Assembly: GCF_024198215.1 (NCBI RefSeq)
Contig: NZ_JAKCFA010000008.1
Location: 310,001 to 374,000 of the forward strand
Source of the DNA: Myxococcus qinghaiensis
GTDB lineage: Bacteria; Myxococcota; Myxococcia; Myxococcales; Myxococcaceae
Direction: 5' to 3'
DNA length: 64,000 nucleotides
In this document: positions 25,151 to 34,270 of the stretch, piece by piece
Layout: each line of letters opens with the position of its first letter
Position numbering within the stretch: position 1 is the stretch's first letter
Position numbers and translations under genes: made by a program
The notes under the pieces: generated by a model
Seen by the model: only the letters and a program-made list of their open reading frames with translations
The model's database searches: none
Told to the model about the DNA's origin: nothing

Positions 25151-26230
25151 ATGCACCTCATTCTGCTGCACAACCGCGACCACGAGCTCCTCCAGGATGA
25201 CCCGGGACGGGAGGCCCGAGAGGACGTGGTGCGGGTCGCCGCCGCGCTCGCCGAAGCCCTCACCCACGGCGATACCGTCGCCGAGCCACTGGCCATCGAG
25301 GGTGACCGGCTGGACTTCGTGGACATCCTGCGCAGGCGGCAGCCGGACCTCGTCGTCAACCTGTGCGAGTCGCTCGCCGCTGACAGCCGGGGAGAGATGG
25401 CGGTCCCCTGCCTGCTGGATGCGCTGGGCCTGGCCTACACCGGCTCGTCCGCCCTCTCGCTCGGGCTCGCGCTGCACAAGCCCAAGGCGAAGGAACTGCT
25501 CGCGGCGCGCGGCGTGTCCACGCCCGCCTTCCGCGTGGTGGAGCGACGGGAGGACGCGCTGGCGGTGGACCTGCCCTGGCCCCTCATCGTCAAGCCCGCG
25601 CGCGAGGACGCCAGCATGGGCGTGACGGGAGACTCCGTCGTGTATGAGCGCGCCGCGCTGGTGCGCGCCTGCGAGGCGGTGCTGCGCGAGTTCCACCAGC
25701 CCGCGCTGGTCGAGCAGTTCATCCCCGGCCGCGAAATCTACGTGCCGCTCCTGGGGAACCAGCCGCGCCGCGCGCTGCCGTTGACTGAAATCCACTTCGG
25801 TCGGACCTTCGAGGACCGGCCGAACATCGTGTCGTACAGCGCCAAGTGGGAGGAGGGCTCTCCCGAGTACCGGGATACGCCCGCCGGGCCGTGCCAGGTG
25901 GATGCGGCGCTGGAAGCTCGTTGTGTGCAGGTCGCGCTGGAAGCCTTTGCAGCGCTCGACTGTCAGGACTATGGACGGGTCGACCTTCGGGTGTCTCCGG
26001 AGGGTGTGCCCTACGTCATTGATATCAACCCCAACTGCGACCTCCATCCGGGAGCAGGGTTCGCCAGGGCCGCGGCTGCCGCGGGTCTGGACTATCCAGC
26101 CCTCGCCGCCCGACTGGTGGAGGTCGCTTCCGAAAGAGCCCATGGACATCCGTCCCATCGAAGGAAAGGACCGGGAGCCGCTCGCCGCTCTGATTCGAAA
26201 GATCGAAACCTTCTCGCCGCAGGAGGTTGA
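25151..26230 (+). CDS. D-alanine-D-alanine ligase-like ATP-grasp enzyme
   Basis: 359 aa. N-terminal domain MHLILLHNRDHELL, then NLCESLAADSRGEMAVPCLLD, AYTGSSALSLGLALHKPKAKE (the Ddl serine and lysine loop), PLIVKPAREDASMGV (ATP lysine) and YVIDINPNCDLHPGAG (metal-binding acid and Asn). The fold is that of D-Ala-D-Ala ligase but the N-terminus lacks the classical GGxSxEH loop, so another dipeptide or amino-acid amide may be the product. The last 30 codons overlap the following GNAT gene and look like read-through sequence (Arg/Lys/Gly-rich). It is divergent from the HD gene over 148 bp. Confidence 0.85.
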   Translation: MHLILLHNRDHELLQDDPGREAREDVVRVAAALAEALTHGDTVAEPLAIEGDRLDFVDILRRRQPDLVVNLCESLAADSRGEMAVPCLLDALGLAYTGSSALSLGLALHKPKAKELLAARGVSTPAFRVVERREDALAVDLPWPLIVKPAREDASMGVTGDSVVYERAALVRACEAVLREFHQPALVEQFIPGREIYVPLLGNQPRRALPLTEIHFGRTFEDRPNIVSYSAKWEEGSPEYRDTPAGPCQVDAALEARCVQVALEAFAALDCQDYGRVDLRVSPEGVPYVIDINPNCDLHPGAGFARAAAAAGLDYPALAARLVEVASERAHGHPSHRRKGPGAARRSDSKDRNLLAAGG

Positions 26231-26609
26231 GGTCGCCATCGAACTGGTCGGCAGTGCGCTGACGCCGGACAACAAGGACTACTCCATCGTCGTCGCGGAC
26301 CGGGACGGCCAGCTGGTCGGCTACATCTGTTACGGGCCCACGCCGATGACGGAGGACAGCTACGACCTGTACTGGATTGCGTCCTCTCCGGAGGTGCGGG
26401 GTCAGGGTGTGGGCGCGGCGCTGGTGTCCGCCATGGAAGGTGATTTGCGTCGGCGCAACGGCCGGCTCATCCGCGTGGAGACGAGCGCCACGGAGGCCTA
26501 TGGGCCCACGCGCGGCTTCTACGCGTCCATGAAGTACGGCGAGGAAGCGCGCATCCGCGACTTCTACAAGGTGGGGGACGACCTCATCATCCTCACCAAG
26601 CGGCTGTAG
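26142..26609 (+). CDS. GNAT-family N-acetyltransferase
   Basis: 155 aa. GNAT motif A is visible as LYWIASSPEVRGQGVGAALV (about 86-105), with the acetyl-CoA pyrophosphate loop RGQGVG. Motif B follows as GFYASMKYGEEARIRDFYKVGDD. The ATG at 26142 starts a standard GNAT N-terminus (MDIRPIEGKDREPLAALI), which puts its first 29 codons inside the end of the ATP-grasp gene in another frame (89-bp overlap). The tight arrangement suggests the two act on one product; acetyl acceptor unknown. Confidence 0.88.
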   Translation: MDIRPIEGKDREPLAALIRKIETFSPQEVEVAIELVGSALTPDNKDYSIVVADRDGQLVGYICYGPTPMTEDSYDLYWIASSPEVRGQGVGAALVSAMEGDLRRRNGRLIRVETSATEAYGPTRGFYASMKYGEEARIRDFYKVGDDLIILTKRL

Positions 26610-26672
26610 GCCACCGCACGGGGTGTGGGGCGGTTGAAGACTTTGACCGCCTCCCCCGTTAGAAGGGGCGTG

Positions 26673-28181
26673 ATGACTCGCACGCCCCGACCGATGTCCC
26701 TGGCCCTCGTGTCCCTGTGCGCCCTGCTGGCGGGCGCCCCCGCCGCCTGGGCCCAGGCCCCCGCGCCCTCCAAGGCCGCCGTCACCGCCCCCACCAACGT
26801 GTCCGACGTGGTGAAGGCCCCTCGCCCTCAAGGGGGGGAGTTCTTCGGCCTGTACCTCATGGACAAGAAGGTGGGCTGGCTCTTCACGGACCTGGTGGTG
26901 ATGCCCGGGGAGCCGGCGAAGGTGAAGAGCATCAACCAGCTCGTGTTCAAGGCCCTCGTGGGGACGCGCCTGTCGGAGCGCAACCACCGCGAGGAGCGCA
27001 TCTACGAGGCGAAGCCCGGCGGTCGGCTGCTGTCGTTCACCGTGGTGCAGCGCGGCGACGGTGGGGACCAGACGCTGGAGGGCACGTCCACGCCGGAGGG
27101 CGGCATGCGCGTGGTGCGCAAGCGCCTGGGCTACGCGGACGAGGTGCTGCCCGTGCTGCCCGCGACGAAGGAGCGCGTCGAGGACGTGGACCAGGCGCGC
27201 GTGGCGTTGGCTCGCAAGGCGAAGGTGGACGGCTTCGTGCTGGATGGCATGGACCTGGAGACGTACGGCCTCACCACCACCGTGGAGCCCGCCGAGCAGC
27301 GGACGGTGAATGGCGTGAAGGTGAAGCTGGGCAAGGCCAGCAGCATCTCGCAGAAGGAGAAGGTGCCGGTGGTCTCCTACGTCACCCAGCGCGGGGAGAT
27401 GGTGCTGGTGGACTTCGGCCAGACGATGCAGGCGCGCAAGGAGACGGAGGCCGTCGCCAAGCGCATGGACCTGGTGGAGGTGTTCGGCCTCACCCGCGTG
27501 GTGCTGCCCAAGCCCCTGCCGGAGTCCGCGCGGGCGGTGCCTGGGAGCGTGAAGCTGGTGGTGACGGGGCTGCCGGAGAAGTTCCGCGTGGAGACGTACC
27601 GCCAGAAGTTCGTCGCGCGGCCGGATGGCAGCGTGGATGTGACGTTGCAGGCCGCGGCGCCCTCGGCGACGGCGCGCAAGCCTCGCCCCGTGGCGGACCC
27701 GGAAGGTGGGAAGAACCTCAAGTCCGACCTCATCGTGGAGAGCGATGCGCCGGCCATCCGCGAGCAGTCGAAGAAGATTGTCGGTGACGAGAAGGACGCG
27801 TACCGCGCGGCGCAGAAGGTGAACACGTGGGTGGCCACGCATCTGGAGAAGGACTACGGGGCCAGCGCGGACCGGGCCACGGATGTACTGCGCCAGAAGC
27901 GCGGGGACTGCACGGAGCACTCGCTGTTGTCGGTGGCGCTCCTGCGCGCGGCGGGCATCCCCGCGAGGCGCGTGGATGGCGTCATCTACATGGTGAACCA
28001 GGACGGCGTGCCCGCGCTGTACTGGCACGAGTGGGTGGAGGCGTTCGTGGGTGAGTGGACGCAGTTGGACCCGACGTTCAACCAGCCCGTCGCGGACGCC
28101 ACGCACTTCGCCTTCGGCTACGAGGGGAACGCCGAAATCACGCCCCTCATCGGCACGCTGAAGGTGACCGAGGTCAAGTAG
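26673..28181 (+). CDS. Secreted transglutaminase-like cysteine protein
   Basis: 502 aa. A signal peptide (1-27, cut after AWA) is followed by a beta-rich region (40-340) and a C-terminal transglutaminase-like core. The triad is Cys in RGDCTEHS, His in YWHEWVEAF and Asp in QLDPTFNQP. Secreted bacterial proteins of this class usually act as peptidases or as amide-bond enzymes in the envelope rather than crosslinkers. GTG and ATG codons are adjacent (26670, 26673); AAGGGG 4 bp before the ATG favours 26673. It follows the GNAT gene by 63 bp. Confidence 0.88.
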   Translation: MTRTPRPMSLALVSLCALLAGAPAAWAQAPAPSKAAVTAPTNVSDVVKAPRPQGGEFFGLYLMDKKVGWLFTDLVVMPGEPAKVKSINQLVFKALVGTRLSERNHREERIYEAKPGGRLLSFTVVQRGDGGDQTLEGTSTPEGGMRVVRKRLGYADEVLPVLPATKERVEDVDQARVALARKAKVDGFVLDGMDLETYGLTTTVEPAEQRTVNGVKVKLGKASSISQKEKVPVVSYVTQRGEMVLVDFGQTMQARKETEAVAKRMDLVEVFGLTRVVLPKPLPESARAVPGSVKLVVTGLPEKFRVETYRQKFVARPDGSVDVTLQAAAPSATARKPRPVADPEGGKNLKSDLIVESDAPAIREQSKKIVGDEKDAYRAAQKVNTWVATHLEKDYGASADRATDVLRQKRGDCTEHSLLSVALLRAAGIPARRVDGVIYMVNQDGVPALYWHEWVEAFVGEWTQLDPTFNQPVADATHFAFGYEGNAEITPLIGTLKVTEVK

Positions 28182-28188
28182 TCCTCGG

Positions 28189-28248
28189 CCCGACGAGGCG
28201 CCTCGAGGAAGCACGCGGGCCTCACCGGCCCGCTCCCGACGAGGCGCC
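28189..28248. terminator. Hairpin terminator flanked by a 14-bp direct repeat
   Basis: Between two convergent genes. The core is a 7-bp perfect inverted repeat GCGGGCC / GGCCCGC (28215-28221 and 28227-28233, 5-base loop). It is flanked on both sides by CCCGACGAGGCGCC (28189-28202 and 28235-28248). The flanks also contain GGCGCC palindromes, so alternative foldings exist. Likely a two-way terminator. Confidence 0.45.
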
Positions 28249-28268
28249 GAGTCCTCCGCGCTCGATGC

Positions 28269-30362
28269 TCAGCCCTGGGAGGGCATCTCCACCAGACGCT
28301 CCACCAGTTCCTTCGCGTCCGTGCGCGGACGCTCGCACGCGAAGCCCCTGCACAGGTACGCGGCGCCCTGCCCGCCCACCGGCTCCCGCCCCTCGAACAG
28401 TTCCTTGAGCAGCGCGGGCGCGGGCTTGCCGTCCTCCTTCCAGCCGAAGGCGAACGTCGGCGCATACACGAGGTTCGCCGCGCTCAAGAGCGGCGCCACC
28501 GCGTCACGCGAACCAGCGAAGGTCACCCCCGCCGCGCCATCCAGCAGCGAGTCCGCCGCGAGCCCCAGGTAGCCATAGCCCATCGCATTGGCCACCAGTC
28601 CCTCGCGCATCTTCCCCACGTACTTCGCCGGCAGCTCCAGGTGTCGCTCGTTCCCCGTGAGCGCGGCCAGCGCCACCTGCGCCTCCGTCAGCGTGGACGC
28701 ACCGGACGGAAACGCGTTGTCGAACAAGCCATACGTCGCCACCACCAGGTCCTTCTGGCCACGAGGCGCGGTGAGGTACGCCCGCTTCTCTTCGTCCCAG
28801 AACAACTCCACCGCGCGCTTCACCAGCGCCTCCGCCGCCTCCAGGTACTTCACGTCGAACGTGGCCTGATAGAGCGCGGTGAGCCCCGAGGCCAAGTCCC
28901 CGTAGTCCTCCAGGAAGCCATCGATGCGCGCCTCGCCCTCCTGGTACGAGCGCGCCAGCCGCGTCCCGTCCCACATCTTCGCCAGCACGAAGTCCGCGGC
29001 GGACACCGCGAGCTTCGTCCAGTCCGGGCGCTCGAAGACACGCGCGGCCAGCGCCAGCCCGCGAATCATCAACCCGTTCCAGCCCGCCAGAATCTTGTCG
29101 TCGCGGCCCGGCTTCACCCGCCGCTCGCGCGCCTGGAACATCGCCCGTCGCGCCTCCACCAGCTCGCGCTCCACCTCCTCCACCGGCAGTCCCCGCTCGC
29201 GCGCCAGCAACTCCCCCGGCACCACCACCTCCAACACCGTGGCGCCATGCTCGAAGTTGCCCTGTGACGTGACGCGGAAGTGGCGCGTCACCAGCTCCGC
29301 GCGCTCCGGGGACAGCACCACCTGGAGTTCCTCCGGACGCCACACGAAGAACTTCCCTTCCTCCCCTTCACTGTCCGCGTCCTGCGCCGCGTAGAAGCCG
29401 CCGCCCGCGTCCGTCATCTCGCGGCGCACGTACTCCACCGACTCCTCCACCACCTTGCGCCACAGCGGCCGAGGCTCCACCTGCTGCGCCTCCGCGTACA
29501 GATGCACGAGCTGCGCGTTGTCGTAGAGCATCTTCTCGAAGTGCGGCACCAACCAGCGCGCGTCCACCGAGTAGCGATGGAACCCGCCGCCCAACTGGTC
29601 ATAGATGCCGCCCAGCGCCATGCGCTCCAGCGTGAGGAACACCGCGTCCCGCAGCGGCGCGCCGCCTCCGCGTCTCCACGCGCGCAGCAGCAGGGAGAAG
29701 TTCATCGGGTTGGGGAACTTGGGTGCGCCGCCGAAGCCGCCATGCACCAGGTCCACCTGCTGCACCATTCGCTTGCCCATCGCCACCACGTCCGCCGCCG
29801 TCAACACGCCGGGCGCCGCATCCAGGCCATACTCGGCCAGCTCGCCCAGCCCCTCCTCGAACTGCTCGGCCTGCCGCTTCACCTCCTCGCGCTTGTTCTC
29901 CCACGTGTCCCGCAGCGCCATCAGCAGCCGGGGGAAGCCAGGGCGGCCGTAGCGGTCCTCGGGCGGGAAGTAGGTGCCACCGTAGAAGGGCTTCAGGTCC
30001 GGCGTGAGGAACACCGTCAGCGGCCAGCCGCCCCCCTGCCCCAAGAGCTGCACCACGCCCTGGTAGATCTGGTCCAGGTCCGGCCGCTCCTCGCGGTCCA
30101 CCTTGATGTTGATGAAGCCCTCGTTCATCAGCCGCGCCGTCTCGGGCGACTCGAAGGACTCGTGCGCCATCACGTGACACCAATGACACGCGGAGTAGCC
30201 CACGGAGAGCAGGATGGGCTTGTCCTCCGCGCGGGCTCGCGCGAGCGCCTCGTCCCCCCAGGCGTACCAGTCCACGGGATTGCCGGCGTGCTGGCGCAGG
30301 TACGGCGACGGCTCCCGGGCCAGGCGGTTGGAGGAACCAGACGACGGAGGGTGGGAGGACAT
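28269..30362 (-). CDS. YyaL/DUF255 thioredoxin-fold and glycan-toroid protein
   Basis: 697 aa. The N-terminal thioredoxin-like domain (about 1-170) starts with [21 protein letters not shown] and carries the motif [15 protein letters not shown]. The middle and C-terminus form an alpha/alpha toroid like N-acylglucosamine epimerases ([37 protein letters not shown]). This is the widespread family of B. subtilis YyaL and human SPATA20. Its biochemical role is not established; a redox or sugar-modifying function is guessed from the folds. The start at 30362 matches the conserved N-terminus. It is divergent from the glycosyltransferase gene. Confidence 0.93.
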   Translation of the reverse strand: MSSHPPSSGSSNRLAREPSPYLRQHAGNPVDWYAWGDEALARARAEDKPILLSVGYSACHWCHVMAHESFESPETARLMNEGFINIKVDREERPDLDQIYQGVVQLLGQGGGWPLTVFLTPDLKPFYGGTYFPPEDRYGRPGFPRLLMALRDTWENKREEVKRQAEQFEEGLGELAEYGLDAAPGVLTAADVVAMGKRMVQQVDLVHGGFGGAPKFPNPMNFSLLLRAWRRGGGAPLRDAVFLTLERMALGGIYDQLGGGFHRYSVDARWLVPHFEKMLYDNAQLVHLYAEAQQVEPRPLWRKVVEESVEYVRREMTDAGGGFYAAQDADSEGEEGKFFVWRPEELQVVLSPERAELVTRHFRVTSQGNFEHGATVLEVVVPGELLARERGLPVEEVERELVEARRAMFQARERRVKPGRDDKILAGWNGLMIRGLALAARVFERPDWTKLAVSAADFVLAKMWDGTRLARSYQEGEARIDGFLEDYGDLASGLTALYQATFDVKYLEAAEALVKRAVELFWDEEKRAYLTAPRGQKDLVVATYGLFDNAFPSGASTLTEAQVALAALTGNERHLELPAKYVGKMREGLVANAMGYGYLGLAADSLLDGAAGVTFAGSRDAVAPLLSAANLVYAPTFAFGWKEDGKPAPALLKELFEGREPVGGQGAAYLCRGFACERPRTDAKELVERLVEMPSQG

Positions 30363-30486
30363 GCGGACTCCAGGCGAGGGACGACGTCGGCACGGCATAT
30401 GGAGCCCGGGAAAACAGGGCAAGCCCCAAGGGCACAACCCTCCACTGGAGAACGGGAGCAAGGTACGCTGGCCCCAAGACGTGAGC

Positions 30487-31857
30487 ATGGTTTCCCCCGC
30501 CCCCGCCCCGCCCACCCCCGCCGGCCTCGCCCTCAAGACGTGTCTCGCCCTCGTCGGCGTGGCCCTCGCCGTGCGCTGCGTGCTGGCGCTGGGCACCGAC
30601 GTCTACTTCGACACCGCCTACTACTGGCAATGGGCGCAGCGGCTCGACTGGGGCTACTACGACCATCCGCCGCTCATCGCCTGGCTCATCGCCGCGCTCG
30701 GCATCCACGGCACCGCGCTCCTGTGCGGCGTCGGTACCGTGGCCGCCGTGTGGGGCCTGGCCCGCGACGTGTACCAGAGCCGTGAAGCGGCCTGGCGCGC
30801 GGCGGCCCTGTGGAGCGTGGTGCCCGGCGGAATGGTGGCCGGAGTCTGGGCCACGCCCGACAGCGCGCTGCTCTTGTTCTGGACGCTGGCGCTGTGGGCG
30901 CTGTGGCGCGAGCGCTGGCTGTGGGCGGGGCTGGCCTCCGGCCTCGCGCTGCTGGCCAAGTTCCCCGCGGTGCTGCTGGGCGTGGCCTTCCTCCTCACCG
31001 CGCTGAAGTTCAAGCGCCTGCCCCGAGGCGCCTGGGGCACCGGCGCGCTGGCGCTGTTGTTCCTCACGCCGGTGCTGCTGTGGAACGCGCGACACGACTG
31101 GGTGGGCATCGCCTTCCAGCTCCGACATGGCCTCGAGGGCCAGGGCGGATGGAAGACGCTGGGCGAGTTCATCGGAGGCCAGTTCGCCTTCGGAGGCCCT
31201 GTCCTCTTCCCGCTCGCGCTGGTGTACGCGCTCAAGGGGCCTCGCGAGCAGTTCCTGCTGCGCATGGCGGCCCTCGTGCCCCTGCTGTTCTTCGGCTACG
31301 CGTCGTCGCGCGCGCGCGGCGAGGTCAACTGGACGACCATGGCCTACCTCTCCGTGTGCATCGGCGTGGCGGGCATGCGGCGGCCCTGGCAACGCGCGGC
31401 GGCGTTCTCCGGCCTCGCGGTGGTGCTCGCGGTGACGCTGCACCTGTTCTTCCCCGTGGTGAGCTTCAAGCGAGATACAGCCCTGTGGCGCACGCATGGC
31501 TGGGACGTGCTGAGCGCGCTGTCCACCCCGGAGAAGCTCTTTCCCCAGATGAAGCCCGGAGACGTGGTCGCCGTGTACGCCGGCAACTACCAGCTCGCCT
31601 CCCAGATTGCCCGCTACGCGGGAGTCCCCGTCGGAACCGCGGGCCTGGTGCGCTTCAGCCAATATGACGTGTGGCCCGAGCCGCATGTGCCCCCGGGAAA
31701 AGATGTGCTCTGGGTGGAAGAGGACGGGCCACTCCCGCCCAAGGCATTGACGGACCACTACGAGGCAATGGACGAGGTCGTCGAACTGGAAGGAACTTTC
31801 CAGGGCCGCCGTCTGCATTTCTTTCGGGTGTGGTGGGTGCGGGGCAAAAAGCCCTGA
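30487..31857 (+). CDS. GT39-type integral-membrane glycosyltransferase (ArnT/PMT-like)
   Basis: 456 aa with about ten or more hydrophobic helices. The first periplasmic loop has [20 protein letters not shown] and then PPLIAW, matching the ArnT/PMT signature that is normally Asp-Glu-x-Tyr-Tyr. Here the acidic pair is Asp-Thr, so only the Asp remains. Members move a sugar from a polyprenyl-phosphate donor to lipid A or protein on the periplasmic side; acceptor unknown. The C-terminus of about 110 residues is soluble. Start is ambiguous between GTG 30481 and ATG 30487. Confidence 0.88.
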   Translation: MVSPAPAPPTPAGLALKTCLALVGVALAVRCVLALGTDVYFDTAYYWQWAQRLDWGYYDHPPLIAWLIAALGIHGTALLCGVGTVAAVWGLARDVYQSREAAWRAAALWSVVPGGMVAGVWATPDSALLLFWTLALWALWRERWLWAGLASGLALLAKFPAVLLGVAFLLTALKFKRLPRGAWGTGALALLFLTPVLLWNARHDWVGIAFQLRHGLEGQGGWKTLGEFIGGQFAFGGPVLFPLALVYALKGPREQFLLRMAALVPLLFFGYASSRARGEVNWTTMAYLSVCIGVAGMRRPWQRAAAFSGLAVVLAVTLHLFFPVVSFKRDTALWRTHGWDVLSALSTPEKLFPQMKPGDVVAVYAGNYQLASQIARYAGVPVGTAGLVRFSQYDVWPEPHVPPGKDVLWVEEDGPLPPKALTDHYEAMDEVVELEGTFQGRRLHFFRVWWVRGKKP

Positions 31858-31941
31858 CCGCCCCGGGGGGCATGACAACTTCCAATCGCAGCCATCGATA
31901 ACCCGGGAAACCGTTTTTGCTCCTTAAGCGGGGTCCCCCTC

Positions 31942-32640
31942 ATGTCGACTGTGTCCAGTGCGGGTTCGCGCCGTGTCACCACTGCGGCCGCCGCTGCGTC
32001 CACGCCGCCCACCGTGCGCCAGGGCTCCAAGGGGCCGACGGTGACGACGCTCCAGAAGAAGCTGGCCGCCGCGGGCTTCAACCCGGGCCCCATCGACGGA
32101 GACTTCGGGCCGAAGACGCGCGCCGCGGTGCTGTCCTTCCAGAAGGCGAAGGGCCTGGCGCAGGACGGAATCGTGGGCCCCAAGACGTGGGGCGCATTGA
32201 ATGCCGGAGGCGCGAAGCCGCCCTCCAAGCCGCCGCAGCAGGGGACGAAGGGCACGGCGGAAGCCTTCGTGCAGAAGGCGCTCGCGCAAAAGGGAGACAG
32301 GTATGTCTTTGGCGCGGAGACAAACCTGAATGACCCCAACCCGTCGAAGTTCGACTGCTCGGAGCTGGTGCAGTGGGCGGCCCACCAGGCGGGCGTCTCC
32401 GTCCCCGACGGCACGATGAACCAGGTGCCGTACTTCAAGCAGAAGGGCACCACCATCTCCGTGGCGGAGGCCCTGCGCACGCGCGGCGCGCTGCTGTACC
32501 GGCCCGGCCACGTGGCCATCAGCCTGGGCGACGGGCGCACCATCGAGGCGCGGGGCAGCGCCTACGGCGTGAACATCTTCAGCGCCAACGGGCGCGGCTG
32601 GACGTCCGGCGCGCTCATCCCGGGCCTCAAGTACGGGTGA
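31942..32640 (+). CDS. Peptidoglycan-binding domain + NlpC/P60-like peptidase, no signal peptide
   Basis: 232 aa. After a short Ser/Ala/Thr leader, residues 25-88 are a PG_binding_1 repeat (VRQGSKGPTVTTLQKKLAAA, then FGPKTRAAVLSFQKAKGL and GIVGPKTWGAL). A linker (90-108) follows. The NlpC/P60-like domain (110-232) has the catalytic Cys in SKFDCSELVQWAAHQAG and the His in YRPGHVAISLGDGRTIEA. Such enzymes cut cell-wall peptides. No hydrophobic signal is seen at the N-terminus, so export must use another route, or the protein is an effector or lysis-type enzyme (inference). Confidence 0.87.
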   Translation: MSTVSSAGSRRVTTAAAAASTPPTVRQGSKGPTVTTLQKKLAAAGFNPGPIDGDFGPKTRAAVLSFQKAKGLAQDGIVGPKTWGALNAGGAKPPSKPPQQGTKGTAEAFVQKALAQKGDRYVFGAETNLNDPNPSKFDCSELVQWAAHQAGVSVPDGTMNQVPYFKQKGTTISVAEALRTRGALLYRPGHVAISLGDGRTIEARGSAYGVNIFSANGRGWTSGALIPGLKYG

Positions 32641-32658
32641 GCCGGACACCGCGCGGAG

Positions 32659-32702
32659 GGTGGGCGGGCCTCGACTGAAGAGGACGAGCCTCCCTGCCCA
32701 CC
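32659..32702 (+). terminator. Imperfect hairpin, candidate terminator
   Basis: Arms GGTGGGC (32659-32665) and GCCCACC (32696-32702) pair perfectly. They continue with a few weaker pairs and an inner CTCG/CGAG stem. It lies 18 bp after the stop of the NlpC/P60 gene and before the DUF350 gene. No T-run. Confidence 0.35.
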
Positions 32703-32833
32703 GGGCGACCCGGGCTTCCCTGGAGGGCCCCTGCGGCGACGCGCGTCCGTCGGCGTGCGTGGAGGACCTCCGGAGCGTCATGCGGGTGTAGAGTGCGGAC
32801 CCCGGCGCGCCCATGTCGCCGGAAGTGCTCCGC

Positions 32834-33376
32834 ATGGACCTCACCCTCTTCCTCGTCGGTCTCCTCAAAGTGGTGCTGGGCGGCCTCGTCGCCGCGCTGG
32901 GCATCTGGCTCGCGCTGCGAGGCCTGAGCCGCATCCTCGGCACCAACCCGGTGGAGGAGCTGCGCCAGGGCAACACCGCCGCCGGGCTCGTCCACGCCGC
33001 GAGCCTCGTGTCGCTGGGCCTGCTCGTGCAGCACGCGGTGCAGGCCACGTCGGACGCGGTGGACCTCACCATGCGCGCGCAGCCCTTCCATCCGGGGCTC
33101 GCGGGCAAGCTCCTCGCCGTGGCGGCGCTGCACGTGGGCCTGTCGCTGGGTGTCGGCGTCGCGGTGCTCGCGCTGGGCATCCTCCTGTTCGACAGGATGA
33201 CGCCCGGCATCGACGAGCTGGCCGAGGTGCGCAAGGGCAACGTGGCCGCCGCGCTCATCCTCTCCGCCATCCTGCTGGTGCTCGCGCTCTTGACGGCGCC
33301 GGGGCTCCAGGCGGCGCTCAACGGGCTCATCCCCTTCCCCCAGCTTCCCGAGGGGACGATGCTCGCTCCCGGCTGA
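32834..33376 (+). CDS. DUF350-family membrane protein
   Basis: 180 aa with four hydrophobic helices in two repeats (about 5-28 and 50-68; 88-112 and 125-148). Each repeat ends with the family signature, seen as NPVEELRQGNTAAGLVHA and DELAEVRKGNVAAALILS. This is the DUF350 (YjfL-type) fold; the function is unknown. Start 32834 is favoured over the ATG at 32813 because GGAAG precedes it at 8 bp and it begins the first helix. The next gene follows at 21 bp and is probably co-transcribed. Confidence 0.85.
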   Translation: MDLTLFLVGLLKVVLGGLVAALGIWLALRGLSRILGTNPVEELRQGNTAAGLVHAASLVSLGLLVQHAVQATSDAVDLTMRAQPFHPGLAGKLLAVAALHVGLSLGVGVAVLALGILLFDRMTPGIDELAEVRKGNVAAALILSAILLVLALLTAPGLQAALNGLIPFPQLPEGTMLAPG

Positions 33377-33397
33377 CGGGAGGGCCCTGGCACTCCC

Positions 33398-34270
33398 ATG
33401 TCCACCAGCTCCGGCATGAAGACGCTCTTCAAGCTGCTGCTCGGGTTGCTCGGCGTGGCGAGCTGCCTGTGCTGCTGCGGCCTGGGGATGATGAGCCAGC
33501 TGGCGGAGCTGAACGTGCGCTCGCCCGTGCCGGGCCTGCCCGTGGGCGCGGGCGCGGTGGAGCTGGGCACCGTGCTCATCCCCGCGGACACGTCACCTTC
33601 ACGCGCGCGCACCTATGACTGGAACGTGGAGACCCTCCACCCGCCGGGCAACCGGCTGACGTACGGCCTGGGCGACACGCTGGACGCGTGGCTGGAGGAC
33701 CAGCACAAGGCCTTTGGACGCAGGCTGCGCTACCGCTCGCTCGGCGGGGAGCGCTTCACGTACCAGCCTCCGCGCGGCTGCTCGGCCGACATGCGGTGCA
33801 TCTACGAGGAGCTGATCCGCAGCAACGAGGGGCCGGTGAAGGCACTGGGTGAGCGCTTCGTCGCGTCCGCGCGCGAGCGGAACCTGGACTCCGCGCAGGC
33901 CGCGCAGCTCATCCTCAACTTCGTGCAGCGCATCCACTACGAGCTGCCAGTGGACGAGCCCTTCGGCATCATCCCCCCGGCGCTGGTGCCCGCGCGCAAC
34001 AAGGGCGACTGCGACTCCAAGGCGGTGCTCGCGGTGATGCTGCTGCGGCAGGTGGGCATCGACGCGGTGATTCTCTACTCGGACCCGCTGGCCCACGCGG
34101 CGGTGGGCGTGGGCCTGCCCGGCACGGGCACCCGCATGCGCCACGGTGGACGCACCTACCAGTACGCGGAAGTCACGGCCGAGGGCTGGCCGGTGGGCAT
34201 GATTCCGCCGAAGTACGACAAGCCCCGGCTGTGGCGGGTGATGGCGCTGGAGTCCAGCACCTCCGGCTAG
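33398..34270 (+). CDS. Membrane-anchored transglutaminase-like protein
   Basis: 290 aa. A single N-terminal hydrophobic segment with a run of cysteines (LLGVASCLCCCGLG, about 17-30) serves as an anchor. The C-terminal core has the transglutaminase-like ARNKGDCDSKAVLAVMLLRQ (nucleophilic Cys), then SDPLAHAAVGVG (His) and YAEVTAEGWPVG. The upstream Asn-Phe-Val-Gln-Arg helix is typical of the fold. Probably an envelope cysteine peptidase. Its stop overlaps the stop of the convergent Thg1-like gene in the four bases CTAG. Confidence 0.82.
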   Translation: MSTSSGMKTLFKLLLGLLGVASCLCCCGLGMMSQLAELNVRSPVPGLPVGAGAVELGTVLIPADTSPSRARTYDWNVETLHPPGNRLTYGLGDTLDAWLEDQHKAFGRRLRYRSLGGERFTYQPPRGCSADMRCIYEELIRSNEGPVKALGERFVASARERNLDSAQAAQLILNFVQRIHYELPVDEPFGIIPPALVPARNKGDCDSKAVLAVMLLRQVGIDAVILYSDPLAHAAVGVGLPGTGTRMRHGGRTYQYAEVTAEGWPVGMIPPKYDKPRLWRVMALESSTSG

